15,206 nucleotides of DNA from assembly GCA_047972135.1 (NCBI GenBank), contig JBKEAJ010000073.1, positions 1 through 15,206 on the forward strand, in the 5' to 3' direction. The notes beneath the pieces were generated by a model. The model was not told the origin of the DNA. It saw only the letters and a program-made list of their open reading frames with translations, and did no database searches. This stretch comes from JBKEAJ01 sp047972135 (GTDB lineage: Bacteria > Bacteroidota > Bacteroidia > Bacteroidales > Prolixibacteraceae). The position numbers and the translations under genes are program-made. Shown here in pieces: positions 6,640 through 14,634 of the stretch (the stretch's first letter is position 1; each line of letters starts with the position of its first letter).

Positions 6640-8910
6640 ATGAATAATAAAGCTGCAATACTGTTATTGAGGGATGCTGTGTGCCTCCCCGACACAATGT
6701 TTCCGATAGGGATTGGTCGCGAGTCTAGCCTGACAATGCTACAAGAAGCAAAAGCTAAAAACTTGTCGGTGGTTGCTATCACTCAGAAGGATGCGTCTGT
6801 ACAGTCTCCTAAAGAGGGCGATTTCTATATGATAGGTACTCTTATAAATGTGGTAGATATAAAAATCGAAGCCGAAGGAGCAACTGCACTGATTAAAGGA
6901 GAAAGAAGAGTGAGATTAAAAAGTCTTGAACAAAGTGAACCCTATTTTATTTACTCTATTGAAGCCCATCGCTACGGAGAGGTGGAGCTAGTGGAAGAGT
7001 TTAATAATAATATCAACGAAATAAAGGATTTACTCTATGCTATCATTCCTAAGAATAAGGTGGTTAATCTGCCCCTCACACCTGCAATTATTAATATTGC
7101 AATAGGAGCACTGAGGATATCAATCAAAGATAAACAGGCACTTCTCGAGATACCGACTCTCGAAGAATGTGCGGTAAAAGTGAAAAATCTTCTCGAAGAA
7201 CAAGTATTGCAAAAGGGTTTGCAAAAAGAAATTGAAGGCAAAGTAAAAAATCAACTTGATGAAGAGCAACGCAAGTTTTTGCTACACAAACAGTTAAAGT
7301 CTATTCAAGCTGAATTGGGCGAAAGTACTGGTGCAGAAGTAAATTCTCTTATTGAGAAAAGTCAAACTAAGAAATGGGATGCAAGCGTAAAAAAACATTT
7401 TGATAAGGAGATTGTGAAAGCGAAGAGGATGAACTCGTCAACTCCCGAATATTCGGTGCAGGTGAACTATTTGCAAACTCTTGTGGATTTACCTTGGAAT
7501 GATCTTACTACTGACGTGCTGAATATGAGAAGCGCAGAGGAGGAACTCAACAAAAATCATTACGGACTGCATAAAGTAAAAGAAAGAATTTTGGAGTATC
7601 TTGCAGTGTTGAAACTGAAACAAGACCTGAAATCCCCTATTTTGTGTCTTTATGGTCCTCCGGGTGTCGGTAAAACCTCGCTTGGTCGGAGCATCGCTAA
7701 TGCAATCGGACGTAAGTATGTCAGAATGAGCCTCGGAGGTGTTGATGATGAGTCGGAAATTAGAGGACACCGTAAAACATATATTGGAGCAATGCCAGGA
7801 CGAATCATACAAAATATAAAGAAAGCTCAAAGCTCAAACCCCGTGTTTGTACTGGATGAAATTGATAAGCTTACCAGACACTCGCACGGAGATCCCTCGT
7901 CGGCATTGTTGGAAGTTCTCGACCCTGAGCAAAATTTTGAATTCCACGATAACTTCCTGGAGATAAACTATGACCTGTCTAATGTGATATTTATTGCAAC
8001 GGCAAATAATGTTAGTAATATACCTAGCCCCCTCCGCGACAGAATGGAAATGATTGAAGTGCCGGGATATACAACTTACGAGAAAACAAAAATCGCTCAT
8101 GAACATATTTGGACACAAGTACTTAAAGACCATGGAATAAAGGATAAGATGGAAATCTCAGAGGAGGCTCTGATTTTTGTCATTGAGTCATACACCCGAG
8201 AATCGGGTGTCAGAGCATTGAAAAACCAACTTGCTAAGATTGCACGAAAGTTGGCAACTGGAATAGCATATGGCAGAAAGATAAAGGAATATGTCGATAA
8301 GGAGGAGATTTCTAAGTTGCTTGGCACTCCACTTTATTCTAAGGAGGAAGTAATTAAAAATAATATGCCAGGCATTGTCAGAGGATTGGCATGGACTCCC
8401 GTGGGCGGTGAGGTCTTGTTTATCGAGTCGGTAAAGAGCAAAGGTAAAGGAGGTATTAGAATCACAGGGAATGTTGGAGATGTTATGAAGGAGTCTGCAA
8501 TGATTGCTTTTGAGATAGTGAAAAGTAAATGTGAACTTCTTGGTATTGACTCTGAAATGATTAGTAAGAACGATGTCTTTATACATGTACCTCAGGGAGC
8601 AATTCCTAAGGATGGACCTTCGGCAGGAATAGCTATGGTAACGGCTATTGCTTCGACTTTTACGGGTAAAACCATGAAACAGGGATTTGCCATGACCGGA
8701 GAAGTGTCACTAACCGGAAATGTACTTCCCGTGGGGGGAATTAAAGAGAAAGTTCTTGCAGCTAAGCGAGTTGGTGTTTACAACATAATAATACCCGAGG
8801 GTAACAAGAAAGATATTGACGAGTTAGAAGACCACTACATAGAAGATTTGAACTTCCACTACGTATCTGATATTGACGAGGTATTGGAGCTGGTGTTGTT
8901 GGAAATTTAA
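6640..8910 (+). CDS. lon: ATP-dependent protease Lon
   Basis: Cytoplasmic homo-oligomeric AAA+ serine protease that degrades damaged and regulatory proteins. The 756 aa contain the N-terminal LON substrate-binding domain (about 1-190), a coiled-coil helical linker (about 195-300, EEQRKFLLHKQLKSI), an AAA+ module with Walker A GPPGVGKT at 339-346 and Walker B Asp406-Glu407, and the C-terminal protease domain with nucleophile Ser661 (GPSAG) and Lys702 (GGIKEK) as the dyad. The start is fixed by an in-frame TGA at 6622-6624: the protein begins almost directly at the domain motif (ILLLRDAVCLPDTMFPIGIG), a few dozen residues shorter at the N-terminus than many Bacteroidetes Lon proteins. It has its own transcript, since a terminator precedes it. 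It converges with tlpA across the repeat-bearing gap. Confidence 0.97.
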   Translation: MNNKAAILLLRDAVCLPDTMFPIGIGRESSLTMLQEAKAKNLSVVAITQKDASVQSPKEGDFYMIGTLINVVDIKIEAEGATALIKGERRVRLKSLEQSEPYFIYSIEAHRYGEVELVEEFNNNINEIKDLLYAIIPKNKVVNLPLTPAIINIAIGALRISIKDKQALLEIPTLEECAVKVKNLLEEQVLQKGLQKEIEGKVKNQLDEEQRKFLLHKQLKSIQAELGESTGAEVNSLIEKSQTKKWDASVKKHFDKEIVKAKRMNSSTPEYSVQVNYLQTLVDLPWNDLTTDVLNMRSAEEELNKNHYGLHKVKERILEYLAVLKLKQDLKSPILCLYGPPGVGKTSLGRSIANAIGRKYVRMSLGGVDDESEIRGHRKTYIGAMPGRIIQNIKKAQSSNPVFVLDEIDKLTRHSHGDPSSALLEVLDPEQNFEFHDNFLEINYDLSNVIFIATANNVSNIPSPLRDRMEMIEVPGYTTYEKTKIAHEHIWTQVLKDHGIKDKMEISEEALIFVIESYTRESGVRALKNQLAKIARKLATGIAYGRKIKEYVDKEEISKLLGTPLYSKEEVIKNNMPGIVRGLAWTPVGGEVLFIESVKSKGKGGIRITGNVGDVMKESAMIAFEIVKSKCELLGIDSEMISKNDVFIHVPQGAIPKDGPSAGIAMVTAIASTFTGKTMKQGFAMTGEVSLTGNVLPVGGIKEKVLAAKRVGVYNIIIPEGNKKDIDELEDHYIEDLNFHYVSDIDEVLELVLLEI

Positions 8911-9225
8911 GGTTTAGTTGTTGAATGGTTTAAGGTTTAAAAATGCTATATGCCGTAGGCTTTAGGCTATAAGCAATTTAATGGTAAATGATGCCGCTGA
9001 ATAAACGAACGTCATTGCGAGGAGCTGGCGACGAAGCAATCTCCTACAACAAAGAGCAGATTGCCACGCTGCGCTCGCAATGATGGATGATTATACAGAA
9101 AAATAACCGCCCCGCCTGCGGCACCCCTCCTTGAAAAGGATGGGATTTAAAACTCTCCTCCTGCGAAGGATGGATCGGAAACCTGAGCAACAAAGAGTTA
9201 CATGAGCTGTTTGGCAGATAGAGAA
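8911..9225. other. Convergent intergenic gap between lon and tlpA, mostly repeat DNA
   Basis: No gene is visible in these 315 nt. The first part has three short GGTTTA direct repeats (8911-8916, 8927-8932, 8934-8939) and AT-rich DNA. 9007-9170 is the left copy of the composite inverted repeat described separately. 9171-9225 holds nothing I recognise. There is no canonical terminator for either lon or tlpA; the hairpins of the repeat may act as a two-way transcription barrier, which is inference. Confidence 0.7.
9007..9170 (+). repeat. Composite hairpin repeat, left copy (inverted partner at 15043-15206)
   Basis: This 164-bp stretch is the reverse complement of 15043-15206 with a single visible mismatch (9109 G; 15104 gives A). 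Module A (9011-9084) is an imperfect hairpin with outer arms TCATTGCGAG (9012-9021) and CTCGCAATGA (9074-9083) and inner arms GCAATCT (9036-9042) and AGATTGC (9058-9064). Module B (from about 9105) is GC-rich and holds CCGCCTGCGG and the first arm of a CTCCTCCT hairpin. Identity with the partner stops at 9170, inside the second hairpin arm, so this copy appears truncated on its right side. Similar TCATTGCGAG...GCAATCT elements are widespread in bacterial genomes in my recollection. No coding function is assigned. Confidence 0.93.
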
Positions 9226-9753
9226 TTATTGTTTCTCTACCTGCTTTTCAAGAAAACTCGACAAGGCTGCACCTTTTAAGTTCTTTGCTACAATAACTCC
9301 ATTTTGGTCTACCACAAAGTTATAAGGTATCGACCTTACTCCATAGGCATTTGCCCACTTTGATGTCCAGCCTTGGAGATCGCTGACCTGTCCTGGCCAT
9401 GTCATATTCATAGAGCTTACTCCCTGCGACCATGCCGCCTGATTTTTATCTAGGGATACACTGAGGACTTTCAGATTACCACCGCCCTTGAATGTAGCAT
9501 CTTTAAATTGATTATATACACTGACAACATGTGGACGCTCTTGCTTGCAAGGTCCGCACCACGATGCCCAAAAATCTATCAAAACATAGTTGCCTCTGTA
9601 GTCTGACAAACTAACTGTACTGCCATTAAGCGACTTCTCACTTATCTCAGGGGCTTGGTTGCCCAAATTTGTACCCGTACTCTGAGCTATAACATTGATA
9701 TTACCCGATAGTAATATACAAAGCATTACTATCTGAAATCCGATTGCTTTCAT
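9226..9753 (-). CDS. Secreted TlpA-like thiol:disulfide oxidoreductase
   Basis: Thioredoxin-fold protein of 175 aa with an N-terminal signal peptide (MKAIGFQIVMLCILLSGNINVIAQ, cleavage probably near residue 24), so it should act in the periplasm. It has the AhpC/TSA-Redoxin layout: GNQAPEISEKSLNG, LSDYRGNYVLIDFWASWC, the active-site motif Cys66-Gly-Pro-Cys69, and SIPYNFVVDQNG with the cis-proline. The TlpA/ResA group usually keeps cysteines reduced, for instance in cytochrome c maturation or in folding of secreted proteins; the real partner is not evident. It is the last gene of the minus-strand block, 82 nt after the DUF4290 gene, and converges with lon. The stop is TAA. Family is sure; physiological substrate is unknown. 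Confidence 0.92.
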   Translation of the reverse strand: MKAIGFQIVMLCILLSGNINVIAQSTGTNLGNQAPEISEKSLNGSTVSLSDYRGNYVLIDFWASWCGPCKQERPHVVSVYNQFKDATFKGGGNLKVLSVSLDKNQAAWSQGVSSMNMTWPGQVSDLQGWTSKWANAYGVRSIPYNFVVDQNGVIVAKNLKGAALSSFLEKQVEKQ

Positions 9754-9767
9754 AACTGTCTATTTTG

Positions 9768-9799
9768 AGCTGACAAGCATCGCTTGATGATCGTCAGCT
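9768..9799 (-). other. Nested inverted repeat in the DUF4290-tlpA gap
   Basis: AGCTGAC (9768-9774) and GTCAGCT (9793-9799) are perfect complements, and CAAGC-ATC-GCTTG forms a second hairpin overlapping the left arm. The two folds are mutually exclusive in part. No T-tract follows on the minus strand. It could be an attenuator-like or mRNA-processing structure ahead of tlpA, or a protein-binding palindrome. Confidence 0.35.
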
Positions 9800-9835
9800 T
9801 GTTTATATACAATATTAAACGTTCTTATCGGTTAT

Positions 9836-10480
9836 TTATTTCTTTCCTCCCCTTTTCTTGTTGTTGTTATTGCTACTATTGTTGTTGCGTTTTTTATTCT
9901 GATGTTGTTGCTGCTTCTGCTTCTCATGCAGTTGTTGCTGAGTGGCAAAATCAGGAAATTTAATGCCGTTGACATCCAGCTTTCCTTGAGACATTTCTTT
10001 CATGTCGCCCCAAATTGTCGCATCTACAACAGTGTCTTTATTCCAACAGACATGCTGCCATTTCATGTAGCTAGCCATGTTTTCACCGAGTGTTTTGCGA
10101 GCCTCGGGATCCTCATTTTTTGCAATTTTAGCAATGAAAAGCTGTGTCATACTTCCATAATGCTTGTATCTCAGTCTATGCTGATTGTAGGGGATTTTGT
10201 TGGGCTTGCTGTCCAAAACATCAGGCAGTGGTGGCGGATATGGCGAATCAATATCCAACTCAAAGTCTGCCATTATCATTAGGTGATCCCAAAGCTTGTG
10301 AGTAAAATCGGGAATATCTCTTAAATGAGGAAACATATTTCCCATCACGTCGATTATCGTCGTAGTCGCTTCGTTGCGCAACTCCTTTGTAGGTAGTGTC
10401 TTAGCATAGTCTACCATTATCTGTATGTTTCTTCCATATTCAGGAAGAATAAGACTTTTTCTTTTTGAGTTATAATCCAT
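9836..10480 (-). CDS. DUF4290 family protein with Q/N/K-rich tail
   Basis: Cytoplasmic protein of 214 aa of unknown function; no signal peptide or membrane segment. The folded part (about 1-175) matches my memory of the Bacteroidetes-specific DUF4290 family: MDYNSKRKSLILPEYGRNIQ, IIDVMGNMFPHLRDIPDFTHKLWDH, and a conserved KHYGSMTQLFI region. The last 35 or so residues are low complexity, rich in Gln, Asn, Lys and Arg, encoded by CAA/CAG and AAC/AAT runs, and almost certainly disordered; positively charged, so nucleic-acid contact is possible but not shown. A TATATTTG box lies just upstream, suggesting transcription independent of the broken acyltransferase gene. tlpA follows after 82 nt. Confidence 0.88.
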   Translation of the reverse strand: MDYNSKRKSLILPEYGRNIQIMVDYAKTLPTKELRNEATTTIIDVMGNMFPHLRDIPDFTHKLWDHLMIMADFELDIDSPYPPPLPDVLDSKPNKIPYNQHRLRYKHYGSMTQLFIAKIAKNEDPEARKTLGENMASYMKWQHVCWNKDTVVDATIWGDMKEMSQGKLDVNGIKFPDFATQQQLHEKQKQQQHQNKKRNNNSSNNNNKKRGGKK

Positions 10481-10498
10481 TATGACTTATATTTTATG

Positions 10499-10506
10499 CA
10501 AATATA
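10499..10506 (-). promoter_or_regulatory. Candidate -7 box for the DUF4290 gene
   Basis: On the minus strand the sequence reads TATATTTG, matching TAnnTTTG, 18 nt before the start codon. An upstream TTTA at 10526-10529 (minus strand) gives an imperfect -33 element at about 19 nt. A very short leader is implied. Motif match only. Confidence 0.42.
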
Positions 10507-10563
10507 CAACATTCTCAGGGGATTATAAATTTAAATCGCCTGAATTTATTAACATTGTATAGC

Positions 10564-11667
10564 TTAGAACTTCAATATAAGATTTTTACGTGTCATGAAT
10601 TGTGCCAGCAAGATGAATAGTGAAGTGTAGCTTAGTGCAAATATTAGAGAACCAAATTCATCACCCAAATGAGAGAATATATTGGTATATAGATAGCCGT
10701 GTAATGATGTCTCTCCGACTTTTATTATGCCCATAATCTTTGCAAAGATGCCACTTAACACAAATATTATCATTGGGTTATAGCCCACAGTTTTGAATAT
10801 GCCGAGCATTCTGACTGCTGGATTGTTCTTCTCACATATCCATAAGACTATAGCATATATCAGCAAAGACCATCCGCCTGCATACAAGACATAAGAACTT
10901 GTCCATATCGGCTTGTTGATGGGAAATACAAAACACCAAACATAGCCTAATGCCATCAATACTCCTCCAATGGCAAAGCACTTGGCAACGGTCATTGCCC
11001 TATTGTCGTGATAATATGCTGCAATGTACTTACTCGCAATATAGCCTATCAACACAGTGGCTATCGATGGCAAAGTGCTCAGTAAACCCTCAGGGTCGAA
11101 GGGGATGCCGAAGCCCTTGTATAGGTGCGATGCTCCAAATATGAGTAAGTCGATGCGCTTAACAAAATTGTTGTCTAAGGAGTAAGGGTCTAGTGGAGAT
11201 GAATACTATAATATCGCCCAATATGACAGCAGTATGACCACGATTGCAATTATAACCTTCATATAGCTGCGTAAAAGTAATATCAGTATTGATGCGAAAA
11301 AGTAAGCCAAAGCTATCCTTTGTAATACTCCCATAATCCGCAAATCGCCAATGTGCTTGTTGTAAAATGGGAAATAGTTTAGAAACAAACCCGTTCCAAA
11401 GATAAGTAAAGTGCGTATGGATATCTTTTTAAAGGACTGAGCATTAAGTGTATAGTCGAACTTCTTAAAAGCAAAAAAACAGGATGCGCCCACAATAAAC
11501 AAAAAGGTGGGAAATACTAAGTCGGTGGGAGTAAAACCATGCCACTCGGCATGACGCAAAGGAGCATAAACATGACCCCAAGAACCTGGATTGTTGACGA
11601 TAATCATAAAGACTATCGTCATGCCCCGCAGAATGTCGAGAGCTTCAAATCTTTTTTTTGTTTTCAT
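10564..11667 (-). pseudogene. DUF5009/HGSNAT-type membrane acyltransferase, interrupted by one in-frame TAG
   Basis: A 368-codon frame is open from the ATG at 11667 to TAA at 10564 except for TAG at codon 154 (11206-11208). The upstream part (153 aa) has the family start RFEALDILRGMTIVFMIIVNNPG, HAEWHGFTPTDLVFPTFLFIVG and His39, equivalent to the acetyl-accepting His of human HGSNAT. Downstream of TAG the same frame continues without loss (YSSPLDPYSLDNN ... DLLIFGASHLYKGFGIPFDPEGLLSTLPSIATVLIGY ...) through further membrane segments to LTRKNLILKF-like ends, so no residues seem missing. Family members are multi-spanning inner membrane enzymes thought to acetylate sugars, perhaps for cell-wall or glycan recycling. 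Either a recent nonsense mutation, a sequencing error, or readthrough would explain it. Restart at an internal ATG would give only half the transmembrane bundle. It lies 66 nt after ribH. Confidence 0.85.
11206..11208 (-). other. Premature amber codon in the acyltransferase frame
   Basis: The minus strand reads GCG ATA TTA TAG TAT TCA, that is A-I-L-stop-Y-S. Frame before and after is identical, so it is a substitution-type lesion and not a frameshift; TAT, TAC, AAG, CAG, GAG, TTG, TCG, TGG or TAA/TAG-adjacent changes are one base away. ribH in the same block ends with a normal TAG, which speaks against general reassignment of this codon. Confidence 0.93.
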
Positions 11668-11732
11668 TTTTTGGATTTTCAGTTATGTAGATACTCAGAT
11701 ATTCAGACCAACGCTGTTTTAAATCTTGTTGT

Positions 11733-12203
11733 CTAAAAATTCAGCATCTTCAAGAGAGTTACTGCTGCTTCGTCGCCCTTGTTGCCATGCATACCCCCAG
11801 CTCTGTCGAGTGCTTGTTGTTCGTTGTCGGTAGTCAATACTCCATATATTATGGGAATCCGACCTTCGGCATTTAGTTGTGCAATACCTTGTGTAACCCC
11901 TTGACATACATATTCAAAGTGTGGTGTGCCGCCACGTACAACGCAGCCGATGACGATTATGCCGTCTACTCCTCCACGCTCCATCATGACTTTCGCTCCA
12001 AAAGTTAGCTCAAAAGTGCCGGGAACAAATTTTATGTCTATGTTTTGTTCTTCGACCCCATGTTTGATGAGTATGTTTTTAGCTCCATTCAGCATTGCGC
12101 CAGTTACCTCAATGTTCCACTCCGATACTACTATTGCCACTCGCCTGCCCTCGCCCGAAGGTACTGAAGCTAGGTCGTAGTTAGATAAATCTGCTGTTGC
12201 CAT
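11733..12203 (-). CDS. ribH: 6,7-dimethyl-8-ribityllumazine synthase RibH
   Basis: Catalyses the penultimate step of riboflavin synthesis, joining 5-amino-6-ribitylaminouracil with dihydroxybutanone phosphate, in the cytoplasm, usually as a pentamer or 60-mer. The 156 aa show Trp29 in SEWN (stacks on the pyrimidine), FVPGTFEL at 59-66, GCVVRGGTPHFEYVC with the catalytic His95, GVLTTDN at 121-127 and Arg134 followed by AGGMHGNKGDEAA. Length and all key residues are normal. It ends with a TAG stop at 11733-11735 at the natural family C-terminus (LLKMLNF). Other riboflavin genes are absent, as is common in Bacteroidetes where rib genes are scattered. No FMN riboswitch consensus is visible in the 194-nt leader. 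Confidence 0.97.
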   Translation of the reverse strand: MATADLSNYDLASVPSGEGRRVAIVVSEWNIEVTGAMLNGAKNILIKHGVEEQNIDIKFVPGTFELTFGAKVMMERGGVDGIIVIGCVVRGGTPHFEYVCQGVTQGIAQLNAEGRIPIIYGVLTTDNEQQALDRAGGMHGNKGDEAAVTLLKMLNF

Positions 12204-12397
12204 TTTCTAAATTTTCCACTAAGTAAAGCATTTTAGGGAGATTGTGAAAATCTCAGCTTAAAGATTTTGGATATTTTATTTTGACGACAAATATTATCTT
12301 TTACTTTATTGATAAGTATACACGTAATTAAATATTTGATTAAATCTTTTATTTAGGAACTTTATCAACTGCTTAAATCAAATGTTTGGTAAAAATA
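12204..12397 (-). other. AT-rich gap between the DPP5-like gene and ribH
   Basis: These 194 nt carry no gene. A near-match to the -7 box reads AATATTTG on the minus strand (12288-12295). A 6-bp hairpin GAGATT-GTGAA-AATCTC spans 12238-12254 with no T-tract on either side. The rest is AT-rich. The gap is long enough to hold a ribH promoter and the 3' untranslated part of the peptidase gene, but nothing here is strong. Confidence 0.4.
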
Positions 12398-14554
12398 TTA
12401 AGCCTCGTCTTTTAGCCATTGATCTAGCCAGTCGAAAAATACCCTATGCCACAATATGCCGTTTTGGGGTTCTAGCACCCAGTGGCATTCGTCGGGGTAA
12501 TACAAGAATTTGGCAGGAACACCTTGCATAACGGCACTGTTGAACGCTCCCATGCCTTGAGTGTAAGGTATTCTAAAGTCTTTGTCGCCATGTATGACCA
12601 AAATCGGAGACTTCCAGTTTTGTACAAATTTATGCGGAGAGAAATCGTACGAACGTTGGGCAATAGCATTGTCCTTGTCCCAATATGCTCCTCCTAAATC
12701 CCAATTTACAAACCACATCTCCTCAGTTGTGGAATACATCTGCTCGAAGTTAAACATACCGCAATGGGAAACAAGCGCCTTGAATTTGTCGGGGTATTGT
12801 CCTGCCAAATAATATACGGAATAGCCTCCATAACTTGCTCCAATAGCTCCCAGCCTATTTTCGTCAACATAGTCCTCCTTGGCAACATCATCTATTGCCG
12901 AAATATAATCTTTGATATTTTGTCCGCCATAGTCCTTACTGATTTGCTCCAGCCATTCCATGCCAAAGCCCGGTAAACCTCGCCTATTGGGTGCAACAAT
13001 AATATAACCATTAGCTGCCATTAGTTGAAAGTTCCAACGGTAGGACCAGTTTTGGCTAATTGTGCCTTGTGGACCTCCTTGACAGTAAAGTAAAGTAGGA
13101 TATTTTTTAGTAGGGTCAAAATCTGGTGGATAGATTACCCATACCTGCATATCTTTGCCGTCGGTAGTTTCTACTATGCGCTCTTTTACTTCGCCCATCT
13201 TTAGTTGACTAAGCAAAGGCTCATTGACTTTCGATACATTCTTTGCCTCTCCGCTACTTTTGTCAACGACATATACCTCAGTAGGTTGAGACATGGACAT
13301 CCGCAATGTAAGAAGCTTGTCCCCTGCATCCAATACTTGTTTGTAATTATGCATGCCATCGGTCAACCTTTTTATACCGTCGTTGCCTATTAGCAGTTCT
13401 TCTAAAGTTCCACGTCTCCTTGTCGATTGTTCTTCGTGTGGCTTGGCAATTGGGAGATTGAATATCTCGTCGCTAGCTTCAATGTCGGCTATTGTATATA
13501 AGGACTTGTTGTCGGCTGCCCAAGAAAGACTGCCGTAAGTGAGTTCTGAGTTAGCCGTACAATCAAACTTGTCGCCCGTATTCAAGTCTTTAACAAATAC
13601 ACGACTTCTATCCGATTCGTAACCGTCGCGCTCCATGCTCTCCCATGCCATATAGTTGCCGTCGGGAGAAAAGGTGGGATTCATATCATAGCCCATTATG
13701 CCGTCGGTCATGTTGCTGACCTTGCCACTCTCAATGTCATAAAGATAAATATCGCTGTTGGTAGACTCTGAATATTCTTTACCTGTCTTTTGCTTGGTGG
13801 TGTATGCAAGCTGTTTGCCGTCACTACTCCATGCCAACTGCTCTGTACCTCCAAAGGGTAACATCGGACTGTCGTATCGCTGACCCTCCATGATGTCTTT
13901 TAAGTCTGAAATACTTCCCTTGTTGTAGTTGCCGACAAAGATGTGGTTGTACTTATAGTCGTGCCAAACATTCCAATGCCTATACATTAAGTCACTTTCG
14001 ATACGTGCATTTGCATGTGGCAAATCAGGGTATAAATCGTGAATGTCTTTGTCAACTTTCACTCGCTTTACTAAGAATATCTTATCCATCGATGGTGCAT
14101 ATCCATAACCCGAAATACCCTCTCTCTCGTTACTTATCTGCTCCCTCTCGTCTCCTTTTAAAGACATCTCCCATAATTGCGATGAACCCGACGCTCCCGA
14201 AATATAAGTAATGGCTTCTCCGTCGGGACGCCAATCTACGGAACTTTCTTTTTCTTTGCTGTCGGTGATTCGCTCAACTTTTTCAGAGTTGAGGTCCAGC
14301 ACGTAAACGTCTCTGTACGACTTGTCTTCTTTTATGTCGTAGTCGGTAACGGTGTATAGTGCCTTGCTTTTGTCGGGAGATAACTTTAATCCGCTTACCC
14401 TGCCAAATTTCCATAAGACCTCAGGAGTCAATTTGTTTGATTCCAGTTTTGTTCCCCTATTTTGACCTGCTTGGTCGCGGAGTTCATATTGCATGCCTCT
14501 AATGCACGAAACCATCGAAATGATTAGAACTAACAATTTAAAAAATCCTTTCAT
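12398..14554 (-). CDS. dpp5: S9 family dipeptidyl-peptidase, DPP5-like
   Basis: Periplasmic serine exopeptidase that would release dipeptides from oligopeptide N-termini; known DPP5 enzymes prefer Ala or hydrophobic residues at P1. The 718 aa begin with a signal peptide; the VSC at 15-17 could be a weak lipobox, with Met at -3 being atypical. Residues about 40-440 form a beta-propeller with TolB/PD40-like repeats (KLSPDKSK, DWRPDGEA, AWSSDGKQ, TFSPDGNY, SWAADNKS). The alpha/beta hydrolase domain follows, with Ser574 (GASYGGYS), Asp659 (HGDKD) and His691 (DECHW) as triad. The segments TEEMWFVNWDLGGAYW and LEPQNGILW are, in my recollection, those of Porphyromonas DPP5. It is first in the minus-strand block. 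Presence fits a peptide-using lifestyle. S9 family is certain; DPP5 assignment is likely. Confidence 0.9.
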   Translation of the reverse strand: MKGFFKLLVLIISMVSCIRGMQYELRDQAGQNRGTKLESNKLTPEVLWKFGRVSGLKLSPDKSKALYTVTDYDIKEDKSYRDVYVLDLNSEKVERITDSKEKESSVDWRPDGEAITYISGASGSSQLWEMSLKGDEREQISNEREGISGYGYAPSMDKIFLVKRVKVDKDIHDLYPDLPHANARIESDLMYRHWNVWHDYKYNHIFVGNYNKGSISDLKDIMEGQRYDSPMLPFGGTEQLAWSSDGKQLAYTTKQKTGKEYSESTNSDIYLYDIESGKVSNMTDGIMGYDMNPTFSPDGNYMAWESMERDGYESDRSRVFVKDLNTGDKFDCTANSELTYGSLSWAADNKSLYTIADIEASDEIFNLPIAKPHEEQSTRRRGTLEELLIGNDGIKRLTDGMHNYKQVLDAGDKLLTLRMSMSQPTEVYVVDKSSGEAKNVSKVNEPLLSQLKMGEVKERIVETTDGKDMQVWVIYPPDFDPTKKYPTLLYCQGGPQGTISQNWSYRWNFQLMAANGYIIVAPNRRGLPGFGMEWLEQISKDYGGQNIKDYISAIDDVAKEDYVDENRLGAIGASYGGYSVYYLAGQYPDKFKALVSHCGMFNFEQMYSTTEEMWFVNWDLGGAYWDKDNAIAQRSYDFSPHKFVQNWKSPILVIHGDKDFRIPYTQGMGAFNSAVMQGVPAKFLYYPDECHWVLEPQNGILWHRVFFDWLDQWLKDEA

Positions 14555-14634
14555 AATAAGACTCTTTTTCTGTTATACTCTGATTCTTAGATATGTAAAG
14601 CACTTTGCGTGTTTCTTTATGTTTTTATACGCCT

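Noticed and set aside
11074..11208. Programmed frameshift between the two acyltransferase halves
   Set aside because: Both halves are in the same reading frame, so no shift is needed.
10564..11667. Genome-wide TAG recoding or pyrrolysine use to explain the split acyltransferase
   Set aside because: ribH in the same block ends with TAG at its natural C-terminus, only one gene shows an internal TAG, and pyrrolysine is not known for this family or expected in this phylum.
12204..12397. FMN riboswitch in front of ribH
   Set aside because: I looked for the conserved RFN-element segments (such as AGGGGCAGGGTGA-like runs) and the region is AT-rich without them.
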